Shown: positions 52,589 to 61,260, counted from the first letter of the stretch. The stretch: DNA of 64,000 bases from Streptomyces rugosispiralis (GCF_024505145.1 NZ_JANIAA010000035.1:1-64000); one strand, 5' to 3'. Made by a program: numbers and translations. Notes: generated from the sequence alone by a model not told the origin.

Positions 52589-53877
52589 AGCTGTCGCCTC
52601 TTCCGGCCGCTCAGGAGGAAGCCGATGCCCATGCCGGCGACCGCGCAGACGCCGACGGTCCACCAGACGCCGCCGACCCCGCCGCCGTCGTCCTTCTTCT
52701 CCTCGCTCCCGCCGTTCCCGTCCGACTCCGCGCCCGGGGCCGCCGCCTCGGGCTTCGGACCGGTGGCGTTGAGCTGCCGGACGAGGTCGGCGCCGCCGAA
52801 GTCGCGGGGGTTGGCGCCGGCCGCGTGGGCCGCGAGGATCAGCTTGGCGAGCGCGCCGGGGTCGCCCTTGGCCCAGGCAGCCGTGCCGCTGTCCTCGCTC
52901 TGCAGCCACTGAAGGGGCTTGCCCGCGGCCGCGCTGTGCTCCCCGGCGGCGAGAGCCATCACCGCGTCGGCCGTGCCGCCGAAGTCGGGCTGGTCCTTGG
53001 CGCCGGGCAGCGCGGACTTCAGGTGCATATCGCTGTCGGACATGACGCGGGAGAGATGGGCCAGGGCGGCCTCGGCGGCGTCCTTCGGGGTGCTTTCCGC
53101 GTCCTTCGGGGTGTTGTCCCCGTCCTTCCCCTTCTCGCAGCGCAGCGGCTTGGGCTCGGCGCCGCTGTCCTTGCCGACGGTCTCGAAGACGAAGCCCTTG
53201 CCCTGCGCGGCCAGCGCGGCGCTCGCGGTGGCCAGCTCATTGGCGACGGGCTCGCCCTTGGCCGCCGTGTACGCGAACGCCCCGCGCTCCTCCGCCTTCG
53301 CCGAGCAGCCCAGCCGCAGGGCGAGCAGCGCGTCGTACGGGGTCTTGCCGCCCTTGCCCGTGGCCGACGTCACCTTCGCCGGGTCCTGGCCGGTGGCGGC
53401 GAAGGCGCCGATCGCCGCCGCGGTGGAGTTGGCGTCGCTCGGGCCGCCCGGGTTCATGCCCCAGCCGCCGTCCTCGTTCTGGTGGCCCTTCAGCCAGCCG
53501 ATGCCCTTCTCCACGGTGCCGGAGCGGCCGCCCACCGCGGCCAGCGCCTGGACCGCCGCCGCCGTCGCGTCCGTGAACTCGCCCTTCTTCGGGTCGCACG
53601 CCGTGGACGTGTCCGTGCGGTACGCCGCGAAGCCGCCGTCCGCGCAACTCTGCCCGGCCAGCCAGTCGATGGCCGACTTCGCCGGGGTGACGCCCACCGC
53701 GTCCTGGGCGAGCAGCGCCAGCGACTGCCGCCACACCCCGTCGAACTTCGGGTCCTTGGCGCCGTAGAGCCCCTCGGCACGCCCGGCCGGGCCGTCTTCG
53801 GCCACGGCGGCAGGCGCGGCGGCCGCGCCCAGGGCGGCGCACAGGGAAAGAGCCGCCACGCTGCGGCGAATGTTCAT
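52585..53877 (-). CDS. Surface-anchored alpha-toroid protein, transcobalamin/intrinsic factor-like
   Basis: A 430-residue exported protein, first gene of the riboswitch operon. Signal peptide to about 26 (AVAED). The body has helix repeats of the prenyltransferase/squalene oxidase type: AIDWLAGQSCADGGFAAYRT, IGWLKGHQNEDGGWGMNP, KPLQWLQSEDSGTAAW. Animal intrinsic factor and transcobalamin, which bind B12, use the same alpha6/alpha6 barrel. A Gly/Asp/Lys-rich linker leads to a C-terminal helix and RKRRQL anchor. Cys residues in SCADGG and TACDPKKG may pair. Probable role: capture of a cobalamin for the ECF transporter. Confidence 0.82.
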   Translation of the reverse strand: MNIRRSVAALSLCAALGAAAAPAAVAEDGPAGRAEGLYGAKDPKFDGVWRQSLALLAQDAVGVTPAKSAIDWLAGQSCADGGFAAYRTDTSTACDPKKGEFTDATAAAVQALAAVGGRSGTVEKGIGWLKGHQNEDGGWGMNPGGPSDANSTAAAIGAFAATGQDPAKVTSATGKGGKTPYDALLALRLGCSAKAEERGAFAYTAAKGEPVANELATASAALAAQGKGFVFETVGKDSGAEPKPLRCEKGKDGDNTPKDAESTPKDAAEAALAHLSRVMSDSDMHLKSALPGAKDQPDFGGTADAVMALAAGEHSAAAGKPLQWLQSEDSGTAAWAKGDPGALAKLILAAHAAGANPRDFGGADLVRQLNATGPKPEAAAPGAESDGNGGSEEKKDDGGGVGGVWWTVGVCAVAGMGIGFLLSGRKRRQL

Positions 53878-54034
53878 GGCTGTGGTGCCTCTCGGTCGGT
53901 GGACGGGCGCACGCAGCCGCGCACGGCCGTCCAGCCGCGCCGCACGCGGAACGCTCCGCGGCACGCCTGGCACCCGGCTCAGCTCCGCATACCTCGACGG
54001 TGCCGCCACCGGTCGTCCGGCGGCGGGAGCCTGC

Positions 54035-54140
54035 GTCGTCGCGCCCGCCCGGGTGTTCCGGCTCGTACGCCCCGCGGGGCGCGCTCACGGTTGCGGGTCA
54101 GCGCCGGAATCGCACCGGCTTCCCCCGATCGGACGCGTAT
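54035..54140 (-). promoter_or_regulatory. Cobalamin riboswitch
   Basis: Read on the minus strand, GGGAAGCCGGTGCGATTCC (54123-54105) and the following CGCTGACCCGCAACCGTGAG (to about 54085) are the conserved core of the B12 aptamer. AGCCGGAACACCCGGGC (54063-54047) matches the B12 box. A promoter-like TAAAAT lies just upstream near 54148. The aptamer precedes the toroid-SCO2322-ECF operon by about 170 bases, enough for an expression platform. High cobalamin would be expected to repress the operon. Read by eye only. Confidence 0.88.
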
Positions 54141-54156
54141 GAATTTTACGGACAGC

Positions 54157-54723
54157 TTATCCGCCGACTTGTCGGGCGCCTGCAGCCGCCCACCGCGCAC
54201 GGCCGCCGAAACGGCTGCCGCCCCGGACGACCGAGAGACAGCGCGTCGTCGTGCCGTCCTCCTCCTCGATATCACGGCGGTGCGCGAAGCCGAGCCGGGT
54301 GAGCAGGGTCAGCGACGCCTCGTTGGCCGCCATGACCGTGGCGTGCACCTCGTCCAGCCCGAGCGCGCCGAGGCCGTGGCCGACGACCGCCTCGGTCAGC
54401 TCGGTCCCCAGACCGCGCCCCCACGCCTCCGGCGCCAGCGCGTAGACGATCTCGTGGCCGCCGACGGTCTCGGTCGGCTTGATCTCGGCGTGGCCGACGT
54501 ACCGGCCGTCCTCGCGGACGGCCCATACGTCGAACAGCCGCCGGGCGTAGACCTTGGTGAAGATCCGCCCGAACAGCGCCCGGTCCTCGGCCGCCGTGGC
54601 GAGCCTGCCGTCCCCCAGCCAGCGGCACACCCGCCGGTCCTGGAACAGCGCCACGAAGGCGTCCTCGTCCTCGGGCCGGTACGGCTCGAGCAGCAGGCGC
54701 GCGGTGCGCAGCGTCGGGGTCAT
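54157..54723 (-). CDS. RimJ/RimL-type GNAT acetyltransferase
   Basis: A 188-residue acetyltransferase. It opens LRTARLLLEPYRPEDEDAFV, the standard beginning of RimJ/RimL relatives. The acetyl-CoA site is near YALAPEAWGRGLGTELTEAV and the end of the fold at LGFAHRRDIEEEDG. Possible targets are protein N-termini or small amines. ATG 54723 is chosen because the upstream extension is not family-like. It ends shortly before the cobalamin riboswitch but is unrelated to that operon. Confidence 0.83.
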   Translation of the reverse strand: MTPTLRTARLLLEPYRPEDEDAFVALFQDRRVCRWLGDGRLATAAEDRALFGRIFTKVYARRLFDVWAVREDGRYVGHAEIKPTETVGGHEIVYALAPEAWGRGLGTELTEAVVGHGLGALGLDEVHATVMAANEASLTLLTRLGFAHRRDIEEEDGTTTRCLSVVRGGSRFGGRARWAAAGARQVGG

Positions 54724-54789
54724 GCGCCGCGACGCTACGCGGCCGGGCACCACCCGGCAATCGGACAGCGCGCCTGACGGCCCCATCCG

Positions 54790-56307
54790 CTATCCGCGGC
54801 GCCACCACTGGGCCAGCGACTTCCACCAGCGGCGCCGGGCCTCGTGCTCGGCGCCGGATTCGGGCCGCGGTTCCGGCTCCGTGGTGGCGGACGCGGTGTC
54901 CGCCACGGTCTCGTCGGGACCGTCGCCCGGGGCGTCCGCCCCCGAGACCGTGGGCGTCCTGCCCACGGCCCCCGAGATGGCCGCGGTCGCCGCCGCCGCC
55001 ATCTCGGCCAGCGCCTCGTCGGACTTGGCGGCCGTCCGCGGGAAGCGCACCGGCAGCGCGGCCAGGGCCCGGTGGAAGGGGCCGGGTCGCCACTCCAACT
55101 CCTCGGCGGGGACGGCCAGTTCGAGATCGGGCAGGCGGTCGAGCAGCTTCTCGACGGCGACGGAGGCGATGAGCTGGGCCGGGTCCTTCGCGGGGCAGGT
55201 GTGCGGGCCCGCGCTCCACGCCAGATGCGCCCGGTTGCCACGCCGGTTCGACAGCAGGTACGGGTCGTTGTTGGCGGCCGCGAGGCTGATGACGACGGGG
55301 TCGCCCTTGGCCAGCCGGTGTCCGTCGACCGTGGCGTCGTGGCGCGGGTAGTGGACGCAGAAGTTGGCCAGCGGCGGGTCCTTCCACAGGACCTCGTTGA
55401 GCGCGTCCCCGATCAGCATGGTGCCGCCCGCGAGATCGCCCCGGAACCGTTCGTCCGACAGCAGGAGCAACAGCCCGTTGCAGATCAGGTTCTGCTGGGG
55501 CTGGGTGCCCGCGCCGACGAGGACGACGATCTGGTGGATCAGCTCCTCGTCGGTGAGCTCGGCGGGGTGGGCGATCAGCCAGGACGTCATGTCCGGGCCC
55601 GGATCCTCCCGCTTGAGGGCGATGAGCTGGAAGAGGGTCTCCGCGAGCAGCGCGTTGGCCTGCTCGGAGTCCTCGGTGACGTCGAAGAGCGCCGAGAGCG
55701 CCCGCACCAGCTTGTCGCTCAGCTCGGGCGGGCAGCCGAAGAGCTGGTTGAAGACGAGCAGGGGGAGCCGGGCGGAGTACTCCTTGAGCAGATCGGCCTC
55801 GCCCCTGGGGCCGAAGAGGTCGATCAGGAAGTCGGCGCTCCGCTCCACGTAGCGGCGCAGCGCGTGGATGTCCAGGCGGTCGAGGGTGTCGGAGATCGCC
55901 GAGCGCAGCCGGTGGTGCTCCTCGCCGTCACTGCACAGCGCGTTCGGCCGGTACATCATCATCGGCACCACGGGGTTGTCCATGGGGATGGTGCCGTCGG
56001 CGAGCGCCTGCCAGTGGCGCGCGTCCTTGGAGAACGTCTCGGGGGCGCGCAGGATGTCCAGGGCGGTCTGATAGCTGGTGACGAGCGAGACGGGGACGCC
56101 GGGCGCCAGTTCGACGGGCGCGATCCGCCCGTGTTCCCGCAGGCGGGCGTAGGTGGCGGCCGGGTCGGCGGCGAACTCGGGGCCGTGCAGCGACTCGAGC
56201 CCCGGCCCGGCCGGGGCCTGGCCGGAGTGCGCGGGGCAGCCCGGGGGTGGCGTCGGATCGGCAGTCGGACCGGGGGTCGGCGCGGAATCGCGGATGGGGC
56301 TCGTCAC
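54790..56307 (-). CDS. CYP157-like cytochrome P450 without the ExxR motif
   Basis: A 505-residue P450. The heme ligand is Cys371 in SAGPHTCPAKD. The I-helix has VLVGAGTQPQQNLI instead of AGxET. The K-helix reads LNEVLWKD (305-308), so the Arg of the near-universal ExxR is Trp; this loss is the mark of the Streptomyces CYP157 family. A Pro/Glu/Ala-rich tail of about 95 residues follows the fold and ends in RRRWWKSLAQWWRRG, possibly membrane-attaching. CYP157 genes usually lie in conservons with a kinase, roadblock protein and GTPase; none is seen here. Confidence 0.85.
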   Translation of the reverse strand: MTSPIRDSAPTPGPTADPTPPPGCPAHSGQAPAGPGLESLHGPEFAADPAATYARLREHGRIAPVELAPGVPVSLVTSYQTALDILRAPETFSKDARHWQALADGTIPMDNPVVPMMMYRPNALCSDGEEHHRLRSAISDTLDRLDIHALRRYVERSADFLIDLFGPRGEADLLKEYSARLPLLVFNQLFGCPPELSDKLVRALSALFDVTEDSEQANALLAETLFQLIALKREDPGPDMTSWLIAHPAELTDEELIHQIVVLVGAGTQPQQNLICNGLLLLLSDERFRGDLAGGTMLIGDALNEVLWKDPPLANFCVHYPRHDATVDGHRLAKGDPVVISLAAANNDPYLLSNRRGNRAHLAWSAGPHTCPAKDPAQLIASVAVEKLLDRLPDLELAVPAEELEWRPGPFHRALAALPVRFPRTAAKSDEALAEMAAAATAAISGAVGRTPTVSGADAPGDGPDETVADTASATTEPEPRPESGAEHEARRRWWKSLAQWWRRG

Positions 56308-56412
56308 GCATGCTCCTGCTGGTACGGCTGTTACGGGGTGTGTGCGGGCGTGTGCGCCAGGCGCCGGGTAAGGCTAGCTTCCGGTCCGTCGGACCGGCAC
56401 CCCATACGTCAA

Positions 56413-57465
56413 TCAAATCGCTTGGTACGTCACAGGATCGCTGCCCGGCACCGCTTCCGCCCTGCCCAGCTTCACCAGGCGGCGCAGATGCGCCTCCGCC
56501 TCCGAGACCGCGATATTGCGGGAGCCGAAGGGGATCTGCTCCCACGGGCGGTTCCACTCCATCGCCTCGGCCAGCCGCCACGGGGTGAGCGGGGTGGTGA
56601 GCAGCGCCAGCAGCCCGGCCAGCCGCTCCTCGTGGTGGTCCAGCAGCGCCCGCACCCGCGCCGGGGCGTCGGTGAAGGCGTACTGATGGGCGGGGAGCAC
56701 CTCGGCGGGGGCGAGGGCGGCGACGCGTTCGAGGGAGTCGAGGTAGTCGCCGAGCGGGTCGGTGACGGTCAGGTCGTCGGGGTCCTCGTAGAGCCCGATA
56801 TGCGGGGTGATCTCGGGCAGCAGATGGTCGCCGGAGAACAGGCGGCCATGGCCGGTCAGACCCTCCCCGGCCGCCGGATGGGCCTCTTCGAGGTGGAGAC
56901 AGACATGGCCGGGGGTGTGGCCGGGGGTCCAGATGGCGCGCAGCCGGCGGCCCGCCAGATCGAGGAGTTCACCGGGGACGATCTCGCGGTCGGGGAGGGC
57001 GGCCCGCTGCCCCGGGAGACGTGTGCGGCCGGACGCGCGGGTGGCGCGCAGCGGCGCCAGATGTTCCTCGGGCGCCCCGGCCGCGGCGAGCTTCTCCTCC
57101 AGATAGTCCAGCCAGCGGGAGGGCTCGGCCTCCCTGGTGCGCCGGACGACCTGGGTGTCGGCGGCGTGCATGGCGATCCACGCCCCGGACGCATCCCGCA
57201 CCTGGCCGGACAGCCCGTGGTGGTCGGGGTGGTGATGGGTGACGAGGACGCCGTGGACATCGGAGACGGAGACGCCGCAGGCGGCGAGCCCGGCGGTGAG
57301 GGTGTCCCAGGCCGTGGGGTCGTCCCAGCCGGTGTCGATCAGGACCGGGCCGCGGTCGGTGTCGAGGAGGTGGACCAGGGTGTGCCCGAGCGGGTTGTCG
57401 GGGATCGGCACCGGAATGCTCCACACTCCGCCGCCATGGTCGGTCACGCGCGTCACCTGCGCCAT
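56413..57465 (-). CDS. MBL-fold metallo-hydrolase
   Basis: A 350-residue metallo-beta-lactamase-fold protein. Metal site residues: THHHPDHHG (HxHxDH), HTPGHVCLH and FSGDHLLPE. A C-terminal helical domain, seen in the glyoxalase II/LACTB2-type group, follows. It could hydrolyse a thioester or lactone. It is divergent from an aldehyde dehydrogenase-ferredoxin pair, with a palindromic KstR-like site between. ATG 57465 has GGGGGAG just upstream. Confidence 0.84.
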   Translation of the reverse strand: MAQVTRVTDHGGGVWSIPVPIPDNPLGHTLVHLLDTDRGPVLIDTGWDDPTAWDTLTAGLAACGVSVSDVHGVLVTHHHPDHHGLSGQVRDASGAWIAMHAADTQVVRRTREAEPSRWLDYLEEKLAAAGAPEEHLAPLRATRASGRTRLPGQRAALPDREIVPGELLDLAGRRLRAIWTPGHTPGHVCLHLEEAHPAAGEGLTGHGRLFSGDHLLPEITPHIGLYEDPDDLTVTDPLGDYLDSLERVAALAPAEVLPAHQYAFTDAPARVRALLDHHEERLAGLLALLTTPLTPWRLAEAMEWNRPWEQIPFGSRNIAVSEAEAHLRRLVKLGRAEAVPGSDPVTYQAI

Positions 57466-57506
57466 CGGCTCCCCCTCTCCTCGACACAAGCATTGCCCAC
57501 TATAGC

Positions 57507-57525
57507 TAGAACTGGTATCAGTTCT
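57507..57525. promoter_or_regulatory. KstR-like palindromic operator between MBL and aldehyde dehydrogenase genes
   Basis: AGAACTG-GTAT-CAGTTCT (57508-57525) is a perfect inverted repeat. Its left part, TAGAACTGGTATCA (57507-57520), matches the KstR consensus with one mismatch. It lies about 45 bases from the MBL start and 120 from the aldehyde dehydrogenase start. Confidence 0.55.
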
Positions 57526-57645
57526 GATGCCGCGTCAGATATTCGGTGCGGCAGGCGGCCCACGGCCCCCGGGCGGGCCGACCGTACCCACCCGTACCCC
57601 CTCAGTCGGATGTATCCCTCAGTCATCGGCCGGAAGGCATCAGCG

Positions 57646-59112
57646 ATGGACGACCTCATCGAGCACGGGCAGCTCTTCATCGGCGGCGCGCTGGCCGATC
57701 CGGCGGGCGGGGACACCATCGAGGTCGTCTCGCCGCACACCGAGCAGGTCATCGGCCGGGTGCCGCATGCCGCCCGCGCCGATGTGGACCGGGCGGTCGC
57801 GGCGGCGCGGACGGCGTTCGACGAGGGCCCCTGGGCCCGGACCGGCCTGGACGAGCGGATCGCGGTGGTCACCCGGATCAAGGACGCCATCGCCGTACGC
57901 CATGAGGAGATCGCCCGGGTCATCAGCGCGCAGAACGGCTCCCCGTACTCCTGGAGCGTGCTCGCCCAGGCGCTCGGCGCGATGATGGTGTGGGACTCGG
58001 CCATCACCGTGGCCCGCGACTTCGTCTACGAGGAGCGGCGGGCCGGGGCGCTCGGCCCGCTGCTGGTGCGGCGGGAGCCGGTCGGGGTGGTCGCGGCCGT
58101 GGTGCCGTGGAACGTACCGCAGTTCGTGGCGGCCGCGAAGCTGGCGCCCGCGCTGCTCGCGGGGTGCTCGGTGATCCTCAAACCGTCGCCCGAGACGCCG
58201 CTGGACTCCTACATCCTGGCGGAGATCGCGACCGAGGCGGGGCTGCCCGAGGGGGTGCTGTCGATCCTCCCGGCCGACCGTGAGGTCAGCGAGTACCTGG
58301 TCGGCCACCCGGGCGTGGACAAGGTGTCGTTCACCGGCTCGGTCGCGGCCGGCAAGCGGGTGATGGAGGTGGCCTCGCGCCGGCTGACCCGGGTCACGCT
58401 GGAGCTGGGCGGCAAGTCGGCCGCGGTGATCCTGCCGGACGCGGACCTGGCGGCGGCCGTCGCCGGGATCGTGCCCAACGCCTGGATGAACAACGGACAG
58501 GCGTGTGTGGCCCAGACCCGGATCCTCGCGCCGCGCGCCCTCTACGACGAGATCGCCGAGCGATTCGCGGCCGCCGCCTCCGCCCTGGTCGTCGGCGACC
58601 CGCTGGACCCGGCCACTCAGGTCGGGCCGCTGGTGGCGCGGCGGCAGCAGCGGCGGTCGCTGGACTACATCGCGCTGGGGCAGCGGGAGGGCGCCAAGGT
58701 GCTGACCGGCGGCGGCCGTCCGGAGGCCCAGCAGACCGGCTGGTACGTGGAGCCCACGCTCTTCGGAGACGTCGGCAACGATATGCGGATCGCCCGTGAG
58801 GAGATCTTCGGCCCGGTGATCTGTCTGCTGCCGTACGGGGACGAGGAGGAGGCGGCCCGGATCGCCAATGACTCCGACTACGGGCTGTCCGGCTCCGTCT
58901 GGACGGCGGACGTCGGGCACGGCATCGACTTCGCGCGGCGCGTCCGCACCGGCACCTACTCGGTCAACACCTTCAGCCTCGACATGCTCGGGCCGTTCGG
59001 CGGCTACAAGAACTCCGGTCTGGGCAGGGAGTTCGGCCCGGAGGGGTTCTCCGCGTACCTGGAGCACAAGATGATCCACCTGCCCCAGGGCTGGGACGGG
59101 GAGCCGAGTTGA
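57646..59112 (+). CDS. NAD-dependent aldehyde dehydrogenase
   Basis: A 488-residue aldehyde dehydrogenase. Catalytic Cys is in NNGQACVAQT, the general base Glu in TLELGGKSA, and the oxyanion Asn in VPWNVPQF. NAD-binding KPSPETPLDS and FTGSVAAGKRVM are present; EEIFGPVI and PFGGYKNSGLGRE near the end. It oxidises an aldehyde to a carboxylate; the substrate may be a lipid- or steroid-derived aldehyde, given the KstR-like site. It is coupled with the ferredoxin gene. ATG has GGAAGG upstream. Confidence 0.88.
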   Translation: MDDLIEHGQLFIGGALADPAGGDTIEVVSPHTEQVIGRVPHAARADVDRAVAAARTAFDEGPWARTGLDERIAVVTRIKDAIAVRHEEIARVISAQNGSPYSWSVLAQALGAMMVWDSAITVARDFVYEERRAGALGPLLVRREPVGVVAAVVPWNVPQFVAAAKLAPALLAGCSVILKPSPETPLDSYILAEIATEAGLPEGVLSILPADREVSEYLVGHPGVDKVSFTGSVAAGKRVMEVASRRLTRVTLELGGKSAAVILPDADLAAAVAGIVPNAWMNNGQACVAQTRILAPRALYDEIAERFAAAASALVVGDPLDPATQVGPLVARRQQRRSLDYIALGQREGAKVLTGGGRPEAQQTGWYVEPTLFGDVGNDMRIAREEIFGPVICLLPYGDEEEAARIANDSDYGLSGSVWTADVGHGIDFARRVRTGTYSVNTFSLDMLGPFGGYKNSGLGREFGPEGFSAYLEHKMIHLPQGWDGEPS

Positions 59113-59345
59113 CGGGCGACCGCTGGCGGATCGAGGTGGACCGCGGCGTCTGCATCGGCTCGGGCATGTGCGTGAGCACCGCCCCCGGCGGCTTCCGGCT
59201 CGACGGGGCGCGGCAGTCGCATCCGGTCGAGACGGAGGCCGATGCTTCCGAGGCGGTGCTCGCGGCGGCCGAGGGCTGTCCGGTCGAGGCGATCGCCATC
59301 CGGCTGTCGGAAACCGGTGAGCAGGTCTTTCCTCCCGACGATTAG
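59109..59345 (+). CDS. Ferredoxin (3Fe-4S type), P450 partner candidate
   Basis: A 78-residue ferredoxin. Cluster ligands in RGVCIGSGMCVSTAPGGF and GCPVEAIAI, with Gly where a fourth Cys could be, so a 3Fe-4S cluster is expected. TTG start overlapping the aldehyde dehydrogenase stop (TTGA). It may serve the CYP157-like or CYP125-like P450 encoded in the window, neither of which has its own ferredoxin. Confidence 0.83.
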   Translation: MTGDRWRIEVDRGVCIGSGMCVSTAPGGFRLDGARQSHPVETEADASEAVLAAAEGCPVEAIAIRLSETGEQVFPPDD

Positions 59346-59430
59346 CTCTCCTGGCCGCCGCCCCCGGCCCGTCGCCCGCCTCCCGTCGCCCGCGGCCCGC
59401 CGCCGGGTCAGCGGCCCTCGTACCGCGATC

Positions 59431-60063
59431 TCAGACCCAGCCCTCGCACTGCGATATCCGTATGGCGTCCACGCGGTTGCGCGCCCCGGTCTTCCGGGTG
59501 ATCGCGGCCAGGTAGTTGCGGATCGTCCCGGTGGACAGATGCAGCGTGCGGGCGATCTCCGGTATGGAGGCGCCGTCGGCGGCCAGCGACAGCACGCCCA
59601 ACTCGCGTTCGGTCAGCGGGATCTTGGCGGCCTGGAGGAAGCCGTAGCCGAGCGCGTCGTCCACGTACCGCTCCTTCTTCGCCACCCGCCGTATGGCCTC
59701 GATCAGCCGTTGCGGCGGGGCGTCCTTGTCGACGTAGCCGAGCGCGCGGGCCTCGTGCGCTCGGCGCAGTGGGCCCGGCCGCTCAGAGTTGACCAGCACC
59801 AGGAGTCCACAGTCCCCGCCCTCCCCAGACGCGGATGCCACGAACTTCCCCCACTCGCCCTTCCGTGCCGCCTTGTCGGCCACCGGGCTGTCCGTGTCCA
59901 CCACGCACACCTGCGGCTGTAGGGAACGGGCTCTGCTACGCGCGTCGCGCCAGGAGCACGCGGCAGCCTCGATGTCTGGTTCGGCCCCTATCACGGATGC
60001 CAGGGCCGATCGCAGCAATCCTGACTCGTGTACCAGAAGTAACCGGATCACGAACTTCTCCAC
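59431..60063 (-). CDS. LuxR-family regulator with atypical receiver domain
   Basis: A 210-residue protein. The C-terminal LuxR HTH (about 145-205) has PLTERELGVLSLAADGASIP and STGTIRNYLAAITRKTGARN, as in NarL-type regulators. The N-terminal part looks like a receiver fold, but the acidic pair that binds Mg is replaced (LLLVHESG) and the phospho-acceptor region reads VCVVDTDSPV. Phosphorylation is therefore doubtful. No kinase gene is adjacent. GTG start. Confidence 0.82.
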   Translation of the reverse strand: MEKFVIRLLLVHESGLLRSALASVIGAEPDIEAAACSWRDARSRARSLQPQVCVVDTDSPVADKAARKGEWGKFVASASGEGGDCGLLVLVNSERPGPLRRAHEARALGYVDKDAPPQRLIEAIRRVAKKERYVDDALGYGFLQAAKIPLTERELGVLSLAADGASIPEIARTLHLSTGTIRNYLAAITRKTGARNRVDAIRISQCEGWV

Positions 60064-60254
60064 CCCCCACGATGCGGTTTTCTCGTCGCGCGCCGTTGTC
60101 GCTCTGTCGCGCGCCGTTCATGAATACCGGGATTGGGCAGGGCGTGAACGCGGAATTTGAGCCAATGGGGGGCGTGAGGGCGCATAAACCACGTCCAGGA
60201 GCTTGAAGGGGCGCAGGAATTGGCGTGCGCGCCCCTGTTGTGCCGTCCCTCCGG

Positions 60255-60869
60255 CTATCGGGCCGGGGTGGCGGCGGTGAGGTCGATCAGACGGCAGACG
60301 GTCTCGATGTCGATCTTCACCTGGGCGATCGAGGCACGCCCCGAGAGCCAGGTGATCAGCGCCGAATGCCAGGTGTGCTCGATGACGCGGACCGCCGAGA
60401 GCTGCTCGGCGGTCGGGGCCTCGTCCAGGCCCATCGCGTCGAGGATGATCGCGGTGGTGAGCCGGGAGACCGTGTCCACCTCCGGGCTGACCGAGCGGTC
60501 GGCGAAGGTGAGGGCGCGCACCATCGCGTCGGCCAGATGGGGTTCGCGCTGGAGCGCACGGAAGGCGCGCATCAGCGTCTGCGCGACCCGGGCGGCCGGT
60601 TCCTCCTCGGTCGGCGGCCGCTTGCGCAGCGTCTCGTGCATGTGCTGGAGCTGATCCTGCATCGTGGCGACCAGCAGATGGACCTTGGAGGGGAAGTAGC
60701 GGTAGAGGGTGCCGAGCGCCACTCCGGAGTTCTCCGCGACCTCGCGCATCTGGACCGCGTCGAAGCCGCCCCGGCTGGCCAGCCGGGCGCTGGCGTGCAG
60801 GATGCGCCGGCGGCGTGCCTCCTGCCGCTCGGTCAGCTGCAGGGCGGCCGGCTTGACTTCTGCGGTCAT
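60255..60869 (-). CDS. kstR-like: TetR family repressor, KstR-like
   Basis: A 204-residue TetR protein. The HTH region RRRRILHASARLASRGGFDA, VQMREVAENSGVALGTLYRY and FPSKVHLLVA is very close to mycobacterial KstR (GYEAVQMRAVADRADVAVGT, then LYRYFPSKVHLLV). KstR represses steroid catabolism and is released by 3-oxo-cholestenoyl-CoA-type ligands. A site matching the KstR box at every fixed base lies about 90 bases upstream of its start, suggesting autorepression. Similar sites occur before five other transcription units in the window. Residue-level comparison is from memory. Confidence 0.85.
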   Translation of the reverse strand: MTAEVKPAALQLTERQEARRRRILHASARLASRGGFDAVQMREVAENSGVALGTLYRYFPSKVHLLVATMQDQLQHMHETLRKRPPTEEEPAARVAQTLMRAFRALQREPHLADAMVRALTFADRSVSPEVDTVSRLTTAIILDAMGLDEAPTAEQLSAVRVIEHTWHSALITWLSGRASIAQVKIDIETVCRLIDLTAATPAR

Positions 60870-60958
60870 TTGTCCCACTTCGAATGTGTTGCGTCTGCGG
60901 GTCGGCGACAAGCGGACATCGTGCATGATGGCAGGACCGTCCCGGGCCTGCGAGTCAC

Positions 60959-60972
60959 TGGAACTCGTTCTA
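60959..60972. promoter_or_regulatory. KstR-like operator before kstR-like gene
   Basis: TGGAACTCGTTCTA matches TnnAACnnGTTnnA at every fixed position, about 90 bases upstream of the repressor start. Confidence 0.6.
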
Positions 60973-61193
60973 GGCTAGCGCGGGTCCTCCCCGATCCACC
61001 CGTGTCCGCGCAGTCGGGGCAGGTTGCTGCCGAGCGGCGCCCGCCCGCGCGTCGGCGAGGCCGCACCCGGTGCACACCCCGGTCGTCAACTTCTCCTGAC
61101 ATCCCGGCTACCGAGTGGTAGGGATCACCCGCCCCGGCCCTGGAGAGGTCACCCGGGGCAGGTATCTTCGTGACTTCTCAGGGGATGCGTTAG

Positions 61194-61207
61194 TGAAACT
61201 TGTTCTA
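61194..61207. promoter_or_regulatory. KstR-like operator before the glycosyltransferase operon
   Basis: TGAAACTTGTTCTA matches TnnAACnnGTTnnA at every fixed position. It lies 54-67 bases upstream of the glycosyltransferase start. Confidence 0.6.
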
Positions 61208-61260
61208 GATAAACGGAAGCGGATACGCTCCCGCTGAACTGCACCAAGGAGGGGGCGCGA

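Noticed and set aside
54844..57645. Very long open frame running from 54844 into the aldehyde dehydrogenase
   Set aside because: The first 934 codons are antisense to the CYP157-like and MBL genes, with composition typical of the opposite strand. The dehydrogenase has a good start with GGAAGG at 57646.
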